Shown: positions 39,254-49,449, counted from the first letter of the stretch. The stretch: DNA of 64,000 nucleotides from Parachlamydiales bacterium (GCA_027459675.1 DAIDHO010000003.1:29309-93308), one strand, 5' to 3'. Translations and numbers: made by a program. Notes: generated by a model not told the origin, from the sequence alone.

Positions 39254-41911
39254 TTACTGACATGTCGAGTTAGGAACAATGTTAATATTTCCCGTTAAGG
39301 TAGGAGAAGGAGTATTCGTAGTAAGGGAAGAGGCTTCTAAATTAAAGGTGCCTGCCGAATTTGTCAGATCAAAAGCTTGATCGGCTTGATTATTGAGAAA
39401 TTTTAAGCAGAGGTTAGCATTCGCCGAGGTGGTTTGAATGAGCATGCTTTGAGAGCCTATCCCTGTTTGAGAAATGGTGTTATTGGAAATATTTCCTAGG
39501 GTCGGCTGTTGGCATGGCATTATGAGGGATTCCTTTCCTGTATTAACAAATGAGTTTCCCATGACTGTGAAGTTTAAAGGCTGAGTTGTATTGGCTGGAA
39601 CAAAATTAATTCCATATCCGGCGTTATTATATAGCTGGTTATTTAGGATATTGACTGTACAAGAAGCGCCTGTATCAGGAGCAATATAAATACCTTCACT
39701 TAATGCCGCCCCGTCCATTGTATTCCCAGAAACGGTGAGTGTTGCATTTGAACTATTCTGAGGCCTCAGAGCTAGGAGAGTATTATCTGGAATAGCAGAT
39801 GGGGAGATAGTGATATTGTTGTTTTCAACGGTGGCTGTTAAAGTAGAGTTATTATAACTGAGGAGGTCAATACAAAGGTTAGTCTGAGAATTGGATATAA
39901 TATTATTCTTGATATTGACTATCATGTTTGAATCCTCTTGAGGGATTATAACTATCTCCTCTGCGTTTGCGTTGTTGAATACATTATTTGTGATATTGGC
40001 TATCGTATTTGCACTACTGTAACTTAATATAACTATCTCCTCTGCGTTTGCGTTGTTAAATACATTATTTGTGATATTGGCTATCGTATTTGCACTACTG
40101 TAACTTGACATAAAGATCTCATTTGCGTTTGCGTTGTTGAATACATTATTTGTAATATTGGCTATCGTATTTGCACTACTGTAATTTGATATAACTATCT
40201 GTTGTCCCATTCCGTTGTTGAATAGATTATTTGTAATATTAGCTATCGTGGTTGGATTCTCGACGCACGTTATAAAAACCGGATTTTCATTCGCTTTCTC
40301 GAATACATTATTAGAGATGGTTAGATCAAAAAAGGCAGAACCAATGCTAGAAAAAAATACGGGAAGACTTGTTTGAGAAAAATAATTATTATTAATGACA
40401 ATGTTTGACATCGCAAAACTAGTGCTAACGTCTATACTTATCCCTGTTTCTACTTGATTCACACCAACTAGTGTATTGTTTGCAATCAGGATGTTTCCAT
40501 TGAGTGTTGTTAATTCGGTTTCTTTATTTCCAAATCCAATGCCTCCGTTGCCATTCCTATTTATATTGTTGATTCCTGTGATCACATTATTAAGGATGGT
40601 TGTATCGGTGATGTTATCACCATGAATAGCGGCGACATCTCCTCCTGGATAAGCAATTTGAAATCCCGAGACAAGATTGTGACTGGCAAGCTCTATTCCA
40701 TTGCTACCCGGGCTGTTCGTCATATTAGGCATGACAGATGAAAGGGGAGAGATAACGAACTCCCCTAGCGTGGTGGGCAGGACATGAGGGATCGCGGCTC
40801 CTAAGAACCACTGATAATCCTGTAAGGTAATTCCGGCATTCATCCCTTGGGAAGTTCCATCCCCTCCAAAGACATAAATCACATCGTAAGCAGACGAGGC
40901 ATTTTGGGCTTCTAAAAGGGTAGGAAAAGGAGATTCAAACGTACCTAAAGAATGGCTCGTATTGTCAACAAACCAAAACACATAGGGCTTTCCTGAAGCA
41001 GGGTTAATAGCTCGACTCATTTTGCGCCGAGTGTCGATGGGAATAATTTCATCACGATCAACATGTTGGTAGAGTCGATGCATGAGAATGGACTCTGTGG
41101 AAGATTTCAAGTGTTCCTTTGACTTATCTTCTTTTCTTCCTCCAAAAGCAATAGTAAGGCCTATAGATCCCTGGCCTCTCCATTGAAAGAGATTGTCGTA
41201 TGAAGCAATGCCCTCTAAGTGCAAGTATTTAAAGAAATCCATTTTAGTACGGACCTGCCCTCCCCACGAATGCTTGCTTTCACCGAAGAGATAGTAAGGA
41301 CCACCCGCTAGATAAAAAAGAGCATTCCGGGGATTTTGGTTGAGATGCCATCCTATCTCTGCATTTAAATGCGTAAGAGCAAACTCTCGTTTACGCGATA
41401 ACCACATGGTGTGGCCTTTAAAGTACTCGAACTTGGGATGAAAAAAAGAGCTGTGAGCTTTCCCTATAGGAAGATAAGAGTTGAGGCGAAAGTCGATTCT
41501 GGATCCGAGAGATTCCAATCCAACAGAAATCTGCTTATAGGAGCTACGTGATGTGTGGCGATAGTCATAGAAAGCATTAAAACCCCAGATATATGAACTG
41601 AGATAGCGCAGACCCGCCCCTGCATTCGCAGCAAAGTAGTGGTTGTTGAAAAGGTGGCCCCGTACATCGATAAAAGGGAGCCATTTGTCAGAGAAGGGTT
41701 TGGAGGGAGCAAAAAAAACTTCTAAGGTCCCATAACCGTGGTTATACCCGATTCCACGCCCTCCCTTATATCTTAGATCGATTTGATAGGGACGAGGGCT
41801 GGGAGCATTATCAGCGGAAGGGGCTTCTAGAGCAGTAGGAGACGAACCTCTCAGTTGGACCATCCATACACTTGCGAGGAAAATAGAAGGAAAAATTTTT
41901 TTTAAATTCAT
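39254..41911 (-). CDS. Inverse autotransporter (intimin/invasin-type barrel) with parallel beta-helix passenger
   Basis: N-term barrel PYQIDLRYKGGRGIGYNHGYGTLEVFFAP...GLRYLSSYIWGFNAFYDYRHT; then many IxNNxFxxA beta-helix rungs. Confidence 0.82.
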   Translation of the reverse strand: MNLKKIFPSIFLASVWMVQLRGSSPTALEAPSADNAPSPRPYQIDLRYKGGRGIGYNHGYGTLEVFFAPSKPFSDKWLPFIDVRGHLFNNHYFAANAGAGLRYLSSYIWGFNAFYDYRHTSRSSYKQISVGLESLGSRIDFRLNSYLPIGKAHSSFFHPKFEYFKGHTMWLSRKREFALTHLNAEIGWHLNQNPRNALFYLAGGPYYLFGESKHSWGGQVRTKMDFFKYLHLEGIASYDNLFQWRGQGSIGLTIAFGGRKEDKSKEHLKSSTESILMHRLYQHVDRDEIIPIDTRRKMSRAINPASGKPYVFWFVDNTSHSLGTFESPFPTLLEAQNASSAYDVIYVFGGDGTSQGMNAGITLQDYQWFLGAAIPHVLPTTLGEFVISPLSSVMPNMTNSPGSNGIELASHNLVSGFQIAYPGGDVAAIHGDNITDTTILNNVITGINNINRNGNGGIGFGNKETELTTLNGNILIANNTLVGVNQVETGISIDVSTSFAMSNIVINNNYFSQTSLPVFFSSIGSAFFDLTISNNVFEKANENPVFITCVENPTTIANITNNLFNNGMGQQIVISNYSSANTIANITNNVFNNANANEIFMSSYSSANTIANITNNVFNNANAEEIVILSYSSANTIANITNNVFNNANAEEIVIIPQEDSNMIVNIKNNIISNSQTNLCIDLLSYNNSTLTATVENNNITISPSAIPDNTLLALRPQNSSNATLTVSGNTMDGAALSEGIYIAPDTGASCTVNILNNQLYNNAGYGINFVPANTTQPLNFTVMGNSFVNTGKESLIMPCQQPTLGNISNNTISQTGIGSQSMLIQTTSANANLCLKFLNNQADQAFDLTNSAGTFNLEASSLTTNTPSPTLTGNINIVPNSTCQ
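39953..40256. repeat. 81-bp tandem repeat (about 3.5 copies) inside inverse autotransporter gene
   Basis: CTGCGTTTGCGTTGTTGAATACATTATTTGTGATATTGGCTATCGTATTTGCACTACTGTAA units starting 39961, 40042, 40123; encodes SYSSANTIANITNNVFNNANAEEIVI. Confidence 0.9.
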
Positions 41912-42016
41912 AACTAAATGTTAAAAAAAAGTAAAAATAACTTACAAGAAAATTGATGATCTAACATAAGATCTATTATCAGACGTTCTATGAAATGAAA
42001 GTTTACGCCCTTTGGA

Positions 42017-42661
42017 TTAGAGAATTTGTTTCAGACTTTTCAATCCCTCTTGATTTTTGTTAATCCATGATAAAGAGATGGGATTCACATTTACAAAACG
42101 TTTGGATTTTATAAAATTATACGCTTTATCTCTATCCACCCCACAACTGTAAATGAGGTAACATATAAGAAATGTGGCACTCCGATCCTGTCCTTGTTGG
42201 CAATGGATTAGAATAGATCTATCTTTAGAACGAGCCTCATCGACGAATTTGAACGCTTCTTTGAGATTATAAAGACTGAAATCTCGAAGAGATATATCTT
42301 CAATGGGTTTCTCATTTCCATGCCCCAAGAAATACCGCTGAGGCTGTCTTTTTAGTATGCGCGGGTTGCTAAAGTAGATGCTTACACTTAAGAGATAGTC
42401 CACTTCCAACTGAACTTGATTAGGAGTCGTGTCGGCACTTTCCCCTCCCAAAAACACCTTTTCAAAGATGCAATGTGCTATGAAAGGAGGGCTCGCGTCT
42501 CTGGGATTAAATAATAGTGGGGTTGTTAAAATTTCATTGCTCAAGGGCTCGTTTTTCGTTTTTAGCAATTGTTGTACAATTGAAACACTTTCCTGGGAAA
42601 TCCTGCTATAGGAAGGCATGGTATTAAAAGATCCGAGCTCGATATTTTTCTTATTAATCAT
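42017..42661 (-). CDS. Dual-specificity / tyrosine phosphatase-like protein
   Basis: Catalytic P-loop ILIHCQQGQDRSATFLICYLI (HCxxGxxRS). Confidence 0.82.
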   Translation of the reverse strand: MINKKNIELGSFNTMPSYSRISQESVSIVQQLLKTKNEPLSNEILTTPLLFNPRDASPPFIAHCIFEKVFLGGESADTTPNQVQLEVDYLLSVSIYFSNPRILKRQPQRYFLGHGNEKPIEDISLRDFSLYNLKEAFKFVDEARSKDRSILIHCQQGQDRSATFLICYLIYSCGVDRDKAYNFIKSKRFVNVNPISLSWINKNQEGLKSLKQIL

Positions 42662-43020
42662 AATTGCTTCAACTTTCTAAGTTAGAAATTGGACTTTAAA
42701 AAACAAACGGAGCTTATCATAAGTCCCTTTAGAAGCGAAATGAAAAAGGTTCTTTTATAATAGACCTTCTACTTTTAAATTGCCTATTTTAAACGATTTA
42801 GATGTTCTCTTTTCATTCTTTTTAGCGGCCTCTTTCTCAATTCCATGACTCAGTTAAAAGGAAAGCTCTGCAGGTCACAAAAGAGCGGAAAAGACCCTCC
42901 CTCACCTTCCGAAAGTATCTCTTTTGCCTTTTTTCAATTTCCCGATACACGCTAGACCTTGCCTCTAGACGGATCCAATGCATTCATCAGCACAAATTTA
43001 TGGACTTTTTGAGTCTATTT

Positions 43021-44664
43021 TCATCTCTCATCTTCTTGGGCATAAGAAGGAGTCCAAATAGTAGCATCCACCAGTGCTTGGGGATCTTTTTTAATGGCAA
43101 GGCCCTCTTCTTGAGCTGCCTCAATGACGCCGATGGCAATTTCGCGCGAGATCTCTCTTAATCTTTCAAAGGGAGGAAAGAGGGGTCCAGTCGGAGAATT
43201 TAAAAGGGGTGAATGGGCGGATAACACTTCTGCTGCTCTATAAAACATCTTTTCACTGACTTCTTTTGCCTTACATGCGACCACTCCGAGACCCATACCA
43301 GGATAGATAAAGACGTTATTACACTGGGCAATGGAGACCGGACGTCCTTGATAAGAGACATCTGTAAAAGGGCTCCCTGTGGCAATAATGGCTTTCCCTT
43401 GCGTCCATTTTAAAATATCGTTAGGGTGAGCTTCACTTTTGCTCATAGGATTGGAGAGGGGTAGAATAATGGGCCGCTCTGTAAAACGGGCCATAGTTGA
43501 GACGACTTCTTCATTAAAAGCATTATATTGTGCAGAGACTCCAATTAAAACAGTCGGATGAATGGTTTGAATGGTTTGAAGGAGGCTCACTTTTTGGTTA
43601 GGAGGGATCTCCTGGAGAGTGCATGCAAACGGTCTTTGGTGGGGTGGAATGTGGGTAAGTCCTGTATGGACAAGCCCTTCCACATCCACTATATAGATGC
43701 TTTTTAAAGCCTGTTCTTTGGAAACCCCTGCTGTTAGCAGGGCCCCAACGAGGTGCTCGCAAATCCCAATTCCAGCGGTTCCTCCTCCAAAGACGACAAT
43801 TTTTTGTTCATGGAGTTGGGTTCGATTTGCTCGAGTCGCTGCATAAAGGGCTGCTAGAACCACGGAGGCTGTTCCTTGCATATCATCGTTGAAAGAACAG
43901 ATTTTCTTTCGGTATTTTTCTAGGAGTGGACGTGCATGCTCTTTGCCAAAATCTTCCCATTGGAGCAAAACATGGGGATATTTTTTCAAAACATTTTGGA
44001 TAAATTGGTCGACAAAAGCATCGTAATCTTTTCCCCTGATACGAGTATGCCTCCAACCTAAATAGAGAGGATCATTGAGTAAGAGAGGATTGTCGGTCCC
44101 TACATCTAAAACAATAGGGAGCGTCCGGCCGGGGCGAATACCTCCAAAAAGGGTGTAGAGAGTCAGCTTTCCTACAGAAATAGCAATCCCTCCTGTGCCA
44201 AGATCGCCTAGTCCTAAAATCCGTTGTCCATCGGTCACAACGATGACGTCGATCTCTTTTTGATCTATATGAGAGAAAATCTCTTCCATGCGATCACGGT
44301 GAGGATAAGCTAGGTAAAGTCCTTGCGGCTCTGTATAAAGATAACTGAAATGAACGGAGTAGTCCCCTATTGTAGGGGTATAAATAAGAGGAAGCATTTC
44401 AGTGATATGGTCGGAGACAAGCTTGTAAAAAAGAATTTCATTACGATGCTTAAGCGCAGAGAGAAAAAGGTGTTTAGCAAGGTCGGTTGTTTGGGCTTTA
44501 AAATTTAAATAGCGGCGCTGGACTTGCTCTTCTAATGTTGAAACATGATAAGGCAGTTTCCCATGAAGATGATACCGATCGCGTTCTTTTTCGGTAAAAG
44601 CCGATCCTTTATTTCTAAAAGGATCCGACAAAATTTTCCAAGGCTTCTCTTTTTGAATCATCAA
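43021..44664 (-). CDS. maeA: NAD-dependent malic enzyme
   Basis: MLPLIYTPTIGDYSVHFS, VVTDGQRILGLGDLGTGGIAISVGKLTLYTLFGGI, FNDDMQGTASVVLA, FGGGTAGIGI. Confidence 0.95.
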   Translation of the reverse strand: MMIQKEKPWKILSDPFRNKGSAFTEKERDRYHLHGKLPYHVSTLEEQVQRRYLNFKAQTTDLAKHLFLSALKHRNEILFYKLVSDHITEMLPLIYTPTIGDYSVHFSYLYTEPQGLYLAYPHRDRMEEIFSHIDQKEIDVIVVTDGQRILGLGDLGTGGIAISVGKLTLYTLFGGIRPGRTLPIVLDVGTDNPLLLNDPLYLGWRHTRIRGKDYDAFVDQFIQNVLKKYPHVLLQWEDFGKEHARPLLEKYRKKICSFNDDMQGTASVVLAALYAATRANRTQLHEQKIVVFGGGTAGIGICEHLVGALLTAGVSKEQALKSIYIVDVEGLVHTGLTHIPPHQRPFACTLQEIPPNQKVSLLQTIQTIHPTVLIGVSAQYNAFNEEVVSTMARFTERPIILPLSNPMSKSEAHPNDILKWTQGKAIIATGSPFTDVSYQGRPVSIAQCNNVFIYPGMGLGVVACKAKEVSEKMFYRAAEVLSAHSPLLNSPTGPLFPPFERLREISREIAIGVIEAAQEEGLAIKKDPQALVDATIWTPSYAQEDER

Positions 44665-44687
44665 CCTACTTCTATAGAAGATGATGT

Positions 44688-45989
44688 TTAAGCTTCAATA
44701 TTTTTTTCAGCTTCTTGGATAGATTCGTCTTTAATTCTAAACATTTTGTAGACGACAAAAGCCCAGAGCATCAGGATAAAAAAACTACCCCAGGATAGAG
44801 TGATAAGCATCTCCGAAAGGCCGAGAAATTGGAGGGCAAAAATTAAACAAGAAGCTACCGCTTTAGAACTGCGATAGGCAAATACATCGATGATGGCTTT
44901 GGCCTGGAATTTTTCATCTTGTTTTAAAGGGATATAGAGCATTTCTTTAAGAACTCCAAAGAGGGAGAAGTCAAAGGCTTTGATCGTAACAAAAGCAACC
45001 GAAATCATTGCAAAGGTGGGGAAGAAAAGGGAGCCTATAGCATTAATAGCAAGAAGAAGGGGCATGGCTAAGTGGCTCCTCCGCAGGCCCAGAAAATGCA
45101 CGAGAAAAAAAGAGCCAAAAAGTTGGAGACTAAGGCTCAACAGATTGGCAATTCCAAAAATTTTACCACAGTATTCGGTGCGCATATCTTGCACCAGGAT
45201 AGAGCGTTCCAAGATGTCATTAAATTGATAGTAGATCAGTGTGGTTGTCACCTGCATCACAACCACCAAAGTTAAAATAAACATGAGATATTTAGAGTGG
45301 CGGATGACAGATACTCCTTGCCAGAAGTTCCTAATTTGGGACGTTTGAGGATGTACCCCTTTTACATCTTTTTCGACATGGCTATTTTTCATTAAAAAGT
45401 AGAAAGCGATCCCCAAAATAAAGAGTAGAGGAAGACTTCCAAGAAGCAAGTTTGTAGAGCCTATTTTAACGGCAAAATAACCCGGAAGAGAATTTCCGAG
45501 AATTCCCCCTATCCCTCCACAAGCAAAGATCATCCCATAGAGATATTTTGCTTGCTCTATCTTAATTGTAGAGTGGATCACCGACCATAGCTGTTGAAAT
45601 AGCACCATCACATAAATCTCTTTCCAAATATAAAAGAAGAAGGGACAGTAAGGTATTTTTGTCATAAAAAAGGCTGCGACTGCATTGATGACAAAAATGG
45701 AAATTAAGATTCTATAAAATGTTTGATGGATCCCAATTCTGGGCAAGTACCTATTATATAACTCAATAGCAATGAAATTAAAAGGCACAATAGCAAGCCA
45801 AACGATCGGAAAAAAAGTAGTGCCATATGTAGAGAGAAATACACTGTGGCTGACGGGACGCACAATCCCATAGTCCCCCATAATACAAAATCCACAGATC
45901 ATGGCACAAAGCACAAAAAGGGGTCGGCCCCCTGTGAGCTTAATAATTTCGGATTTTATAAAATTCCAAGACATGGCCGGATTATACAC
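44688..45989 (-). CDS. ATP/ADP translocase (NTT/Npt)-family or related MFS-like membrane protein
   Basis: DYGIVRPVSHSVFLSTYG, KEYIPL-like KEMLYIPLKQDEKFQAKAIIDVFAYRSSKAVAS; 433 aa multi-TM. Confidence 0.8.
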   Translation of the reverse strand: MYNPAMSWNFIKSEIIKLTGGRPLFVLCAMICGFCIMGDYGIVRPVSHSVFLSTYGTTFFPIVWLAIVPFNFIAIELYNRYLPRIGIHQTFYRILISIFVINAVAAFFMTKIPYCPFFFYIWKEIYVMVLFQQLWSVIHSTIKIEQAKYLYGMIFACGGIGGILGNSLPGYFAVKIGSTNLLLGSLPLLFILGIAFYFLMKNSHVEKDVKGVHPQTSQIRNFWQGVSVIRHSKYLMFILTLVVVMQVTTTLIYYQFNDILERSILVQDMRTEYCGKIFGIANLLSLSLQLFGSFFLVHFLGLRRSHLAMPLLLAINAIGSLFFPTFAMISVAFVTIKAFDFSLFGVLKEMLYIPLKQDEKFQAKAIIDVFAYRSSKAVASCLIFALQFLGLSEMLITLSWGSFFILMLWAFVVYKMFRIKDESIQEAEKNIEA

Positions 45990-46170
45990 CGTGTAAGGGT
46001 TTGGTTCAAATAAGGATAGATAGATGGATTTAAAAGAATTACAGCTTGATAAACGCGAATAAATTTTTTAGAAAATAGAATTCCTTCCATTGGCGGATGA
46101 ATGTAGCACATGGCAAGAAAAATTTGTATCACTAAGTGAGAGAAAAATCGATCAAAAATTTTATTACACA

Positions 46171-46205
46171 CCCTGCTTGAGCAAAGGGCTTGAGCTAAAG
46201 GTTCA
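46171..46205 (-). repeat. Dispersed repeat family copy 2 (diverged, minus strand)
   Basis: reverse complement gaacctttagctcaagccctttgctcaagcaggg. Confidence 0.6.
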
Positions 46206-46254
46206 CTGAACTTTAGTTACGAAAGAGGCCTACCGAGACACCCCTTCTAAAGCT

Positions 46255-46283
46255 TTGACTACGAAAAGCGAGTGCGATAAAAT
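46255..46283 (+). promoter_or_regulatory. sigma70-type promoter
   Basis: TTGACT -17 bp- TAAAAT, -10 ends 11 bp before ATG 46294. Confidence 0.6.
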
Positions 46284-46293
46284 AGGAAGTCGT

Positions 46294-47040
46294 ATGTCTA
46301 TTTCTGTGCATGTTTTAACTAAAAACTCTGCCGCAACTTTACAAAACACTTTACAATCTCTGACTCTTTTTCCTGAGGTGATTATTTTGGATACAGGTTC
46401 TACAGATGAGACATTAGAAATTGCGTCTAAATTTCCGCGGGTTAAAATCCATCAAGCCCCAATGACAGGATTTGGAATGGCCCATAATGCCGCTGCCTCC
46501 TTAAGCTCGCTCGATTGGATTTTATCTATTGATAGCGATGAAGTGCTCTCTCTAGAAGCGGCCCAAGAAATTCTGGGGCTTTCTCTGGATCCCCAATGTG
46601 TTTATGAAATTTTGCGCGACAATTATTTTAATAATCGAAAAATTACATTTTGTGCTGGATGGTACCCTGATTGGGTAGTTCGACTTTATCATCGCAACTC
46701 AACGAGGTTTTCCAGCGATGCCGTTCATGAAAAAGTGCTTACCCGGGGTCTTAAAGTCGTAAGGCTCCAACATACTCTGAGACATGTCCCCTATCGCTCG
46801 ATAACCGATTTCTTAGAGAAAATGCAAACCTATTCTTCTTTTTTTGCTTTGCAGTACCAAGGAAAAAAAAGGTCCTCTTTTTCCCATGCTCTTGTTCACG
46901 GATTTTTGACATTTTGCAAAAACTACTTCCTTAAACGAGGAATTTTTGGTGGCCGGGAAGGATTTATTCTTTCTCTCTACAATGCACAAACGACCTATTA
47001 TAAATATTTGAAACTTGCAGAATTGAATAAAAAAATTTAG
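46294..47040 (+). CDS. Glycosyltransferase family 2 (WaaE/KdtX-like)
   Basis: ISVHVLTKNSAATLQNTLQSLTLFPEVIILDTGSTDET...LSIDSDEVLS; start 46294 preferred over TTG 46255 (which lies in the promoter). Confidence 0.88.
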   Translation: MSISVHVLTKNSAATLQNTLQSLTLFPEVIILDTGSTDETLEIASKFPRVKIHQAPMTGFGMAHNAAASLSSLDWILSIDSDEVLSLEAAQEILGLSLDPQCVYEILRDNYFNNRKITFCAGWYPDWVVRLYHRNSTRFSSDAVHEKVLTRGLKVVRLQHTLRHVPYRSITDFLEKMQTYSSFFALQYQGKKRSSFSHALVHGFLTFCKNYFLKRGIFGGREGFILSLYNAQTTYYKYLKLAELNKKI

Positions 47041-47042
47041 TT

Positions 47043-48428
47043 GTGTATTGTCTTTGCATGGATGTTGAAATTCTGTCCCGGATCCAATTTGCCTTTACCA
47101 TTACCTTTCATTATATCTACCCTCCGCTGAGCATTGGCCTTTCTCTGGCTCTCATTCTGATGGAAGGGATGTTTCTTAAAACCCAAAATCCTCTATGGGA
47201 AAAGCTTGTTAAGTTTTGGCTAAAAATATTTGCCATGACATTTGCGCTGGGGGTTGCCACGGGGATTCCCATGATGTTTTCTCTGGGAACCAATTGGGCT
47301 CGATATTCTCGCTTTGTGAGCGATGTTTCGGGAAGCATTATTGGAGCAGAAGGGATGTTTGCTTTTCTCATCGAAGCAGGGTTTTTGGGAGTGCTTCTTT
47401 TTGGATGGGAACGGGTCAAGCCTAAAGTCCATTTCCTTGCGACCATTTTAGTTTCTTTGGGGGCCCATTTTAGCGCTGTGTGGATTGTGAGCTTCAACTC
47501 CTGGATGCAAACCCCTGCAGGTTATAAAATCACGACACTGCCGGATGGAACGGAAGTGGCTCAAGTGACCAAATGGGCCGAAGTCTTTTTTAATCCTTCG
47601 AATTTGAGCCATATTACCCATGTTTTGTTAGGCGCTTGGATGGCGGGGGCTTTTTTAATGGTGAGCGTAGGCGCGTACTATCTTCTTAAAAAGAAGCACG
47701 AGGCTTTTGCACAGAAAACCCTCAAAGTGGGACTTCTTATGGGGATGATAACAGCGGTATTACAACTTGTTTCAGCCGACCATTTAGCACGTAAAACTGC
47801 TCAGCATAATCCAGAAAAATTTGCTGCTTTTGAAGGCGTGTATAAAACACAGCCTTATACGCCCGCTTATGCTATAGGTTGGGTCGATACGGAAAATCAG
47901 CAAGTCCATGGGTTTTCTATTCCTGGACTTCTCAGTTGGATGACTCACCGGGATGCTGAGACACCTGTAAGAGGTTTGGATCAATTTCCTCCTCAAGAGT
48001 GGCCTAAAGTATCTATCGTGTTTCAACTCTATCATCTCATGATCCTGATGTGGGTTGCAATGGCTCTTGCTTCGGTCATTGGGGGTTATCATTGGTGGAA
48101 GAAAAAGCTCTCCATGGGTCCTCTTTTTTTAAAATTCCTGATGGTTTCGGTTTTATTTCCTCAAATTGCCAATATTGCAGGATGGTATAGCGCCTGTATT
48201 GGACGGCAGCCCTATGTTGTCTACAAGCTTCTGAAAACCCAGGATGCCTTCTCCCCTATCATTTCCGCAGGACAGGTTCTCGGATCTCTTATTATGTTTG
48301 TCGTGATGTACCTGCTCTTTTTCTTTCTCTTTTTAGTTCTACTTAACAAAAAAATTAAAAATGGTCCTGATTACGAAGAGGAAGAGCTTCCCTATCGTGA
48401 TGTTTTTAAAGAAGAAGTCCATGGATAG
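47043..48428 (+). CDS. cydA: Cytochrome bd ubiquinol oxidase subunit I
   Basis: LSRIQFAFTITFHYIYPPLSIGLS, GVATGIPMMFSLGTNW, GWYSACIGRQPYVVY. Confidence 0.96.
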   Translation: MYCLCMDVEILSRIQFAFTITFHYIYPPLSIGLSLALILMEGMFLKTQNPLWEKLVKFWLKIFAMTFALGVATGIPMMFSLGTNWARYSRFVSDVSGSIIGAEGMFAFLIEAGFLGVLLFGWERVKPKVHFLATILVSLGAHFSAVWIVSFNSWMQTPAGYKITTLPDGTEVAQVTKWAEVFFNPSNLSHITHVLLGAWMAGAFLMVSVGAYYLLKKKHEAFAQKTLKVGLLMGMITAVLQLVSADHLARKTAQHNPEKFAAFEGVYKTQPYTPAYAIGWVDTENQQVHGFSIPGLLSWMTHRDAETPVRGLDQFPPQEWPKVSIVFQLYHLMILMWVAMALASVIGGYHWWKKKLSMGPLFLKFLMVSVLFPQIANIAGWYSACIGRQPYVVYKLLKTQDAFSPIISAGQVLGSLIMFVVMYLLFFFLFLVLLNKKIKNGPDYEEEELPYRDVFKEEVHG

Positions 48429-49449
48429 TCTATTTATCGCTCAATTTCTGATGTATCTTGTTTTTATGATTTCTATTGTAGCGTATGCGACGCTAGATGG
48501 TTTTGACCTAGGGGTGGGCTGCCTCCATCTTTTTGCTAAGGGAGATCAGGAGCGGCGTATTATGATCAATTCGATAGGTCCTGTCTGGGACGGCAATTCT
48601 ACATGGATTGTAATTGGAGGAGGTGTCCTTTTTGCAGCTTTTCCTAAAGCCTTTTCAACTCTTGCCCCCAACCTTTATACCCCTTTTATGCTTCTTCTCT
48701 TTGGGTTTATGTTAAGAGCTGCTGCCATCGAGTTCCGCAGCAAAAATAAAAGCCCTCGCTGGAGATCGTTTTGGGACATCTGTTTTTTTTCGGCCAGCTT
48801 GATTTTAGCATTGATTGTGGGCACTCTTTTAGGAAATCTTATTCATGGGATGCCTCTTAACAGCAAGGGGGAGCTGGAGGGGGGCTTTTTAGTCCTCTTT
48901 ACACCCTACACCATCATTATTGCTCTCTTGGGAATCGCTTGCTTCATGATGCATGGTTCTTTGTATGTTTTGATGAAGACAGAAGGCGGTTTTCATGCTA
49001 AAGTTCGAAAATGGGTCCATTTGACAACGGCGTTTTTTCTAGCAATGTGGGTGATGGGTTCGACAATGACCTTTGTCCTACAGCCTCATATGACGCAGCC
49101 TTTTAGGGAGCTGCCTCTTCTAATGATTGTTCCTTTGCTAAGCTTGATGGCGGTGCTCTCTATCCCTATTCTCGTCCAAAAAAAGAAGGATGGTCATGCC
49201 TTCCTAGCTTCCTGTATCTCTATTTTCTTATTACTGAGTCTCTTTTTAGTCGGAACTTTTCCTCATATTGTCCGATCCTCCCTGGATCCTCAAGCCTCTC
49301 TTACTTTGATGAATAGCTCGGTTTCAGAACTTGCCCTTTGGATTTTGGTGGGGGTTTCCTTTACAGGCGCTCCTTTGTCTTTTTTTTATTTCCCCTATAT
49401 TTATCGGGTTTTTAAAGGTAAGGTTATGCTCAATAAAATGAGTTACTGA
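48421..49449 (+). CDS. cydB: Cytochrome bd ubiquinol oxidase subunit II
   Basis: ATLDGFDLGVGCLHLF, SIGPVWDGNSTWIVIGGGVLFAAFP; ATG 48421 overlaps cydA stop. Confidence 0.95.
   Translation: MDSLFIAQFLMYLVFMISIVAYATLDGFDLGVGCLHLFAKGDQERRIMINSIGPVWDGNSTWIVIGGGVLFAAFPKAFSTLAPNLYTPFMLLLFGFMLRAAAIEFRSKNKSPRWRSFWDICFFSASLILALIVGTLLGNLIHGMPLNSKGELEGGFLVLFTPYTIIIALLGIACFMMHGSLYVLMKTEGGFHAKVRKWVHLTTAFFLAMWVMGSTMTFVLQPHMTQPFRELPLLMIVPLLSLMAVLSIPILVQKKKDGHAFLASCISIFLLLSLFLVGTFPHIVRSSLDPQASLTLMNSSVSELALWILVGVSFTGAPLSFFYFPYIYRVFKGKVMLNKMSY

Noticed and set aside
39953-40256. Regularly spaced repeats considered as a CRISPR array
   Set aside because: Contiguous 81-bp tandem units in frame inside a coding sequence, no unique spacers, no cas genes.
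42662-43020. 359-bp intergenic between phosphatase and malic enzyme as a possible riboswitch or ncRNA
   Set aside because: No recognisable conserved structure, promoter pair or ORF that I can support.
44449-44460. GCTTAAGC match inside malic enzyme gene as a possible fifth copy of the dispersed repeat
   Set aside because: Only the short palindromic core matches; flanks do not resemble the family.
47117-47497. 126-aa minus-strand ORF within cydA
   Set aside because: Antisense shadow ORF over conserved CydA motifs.
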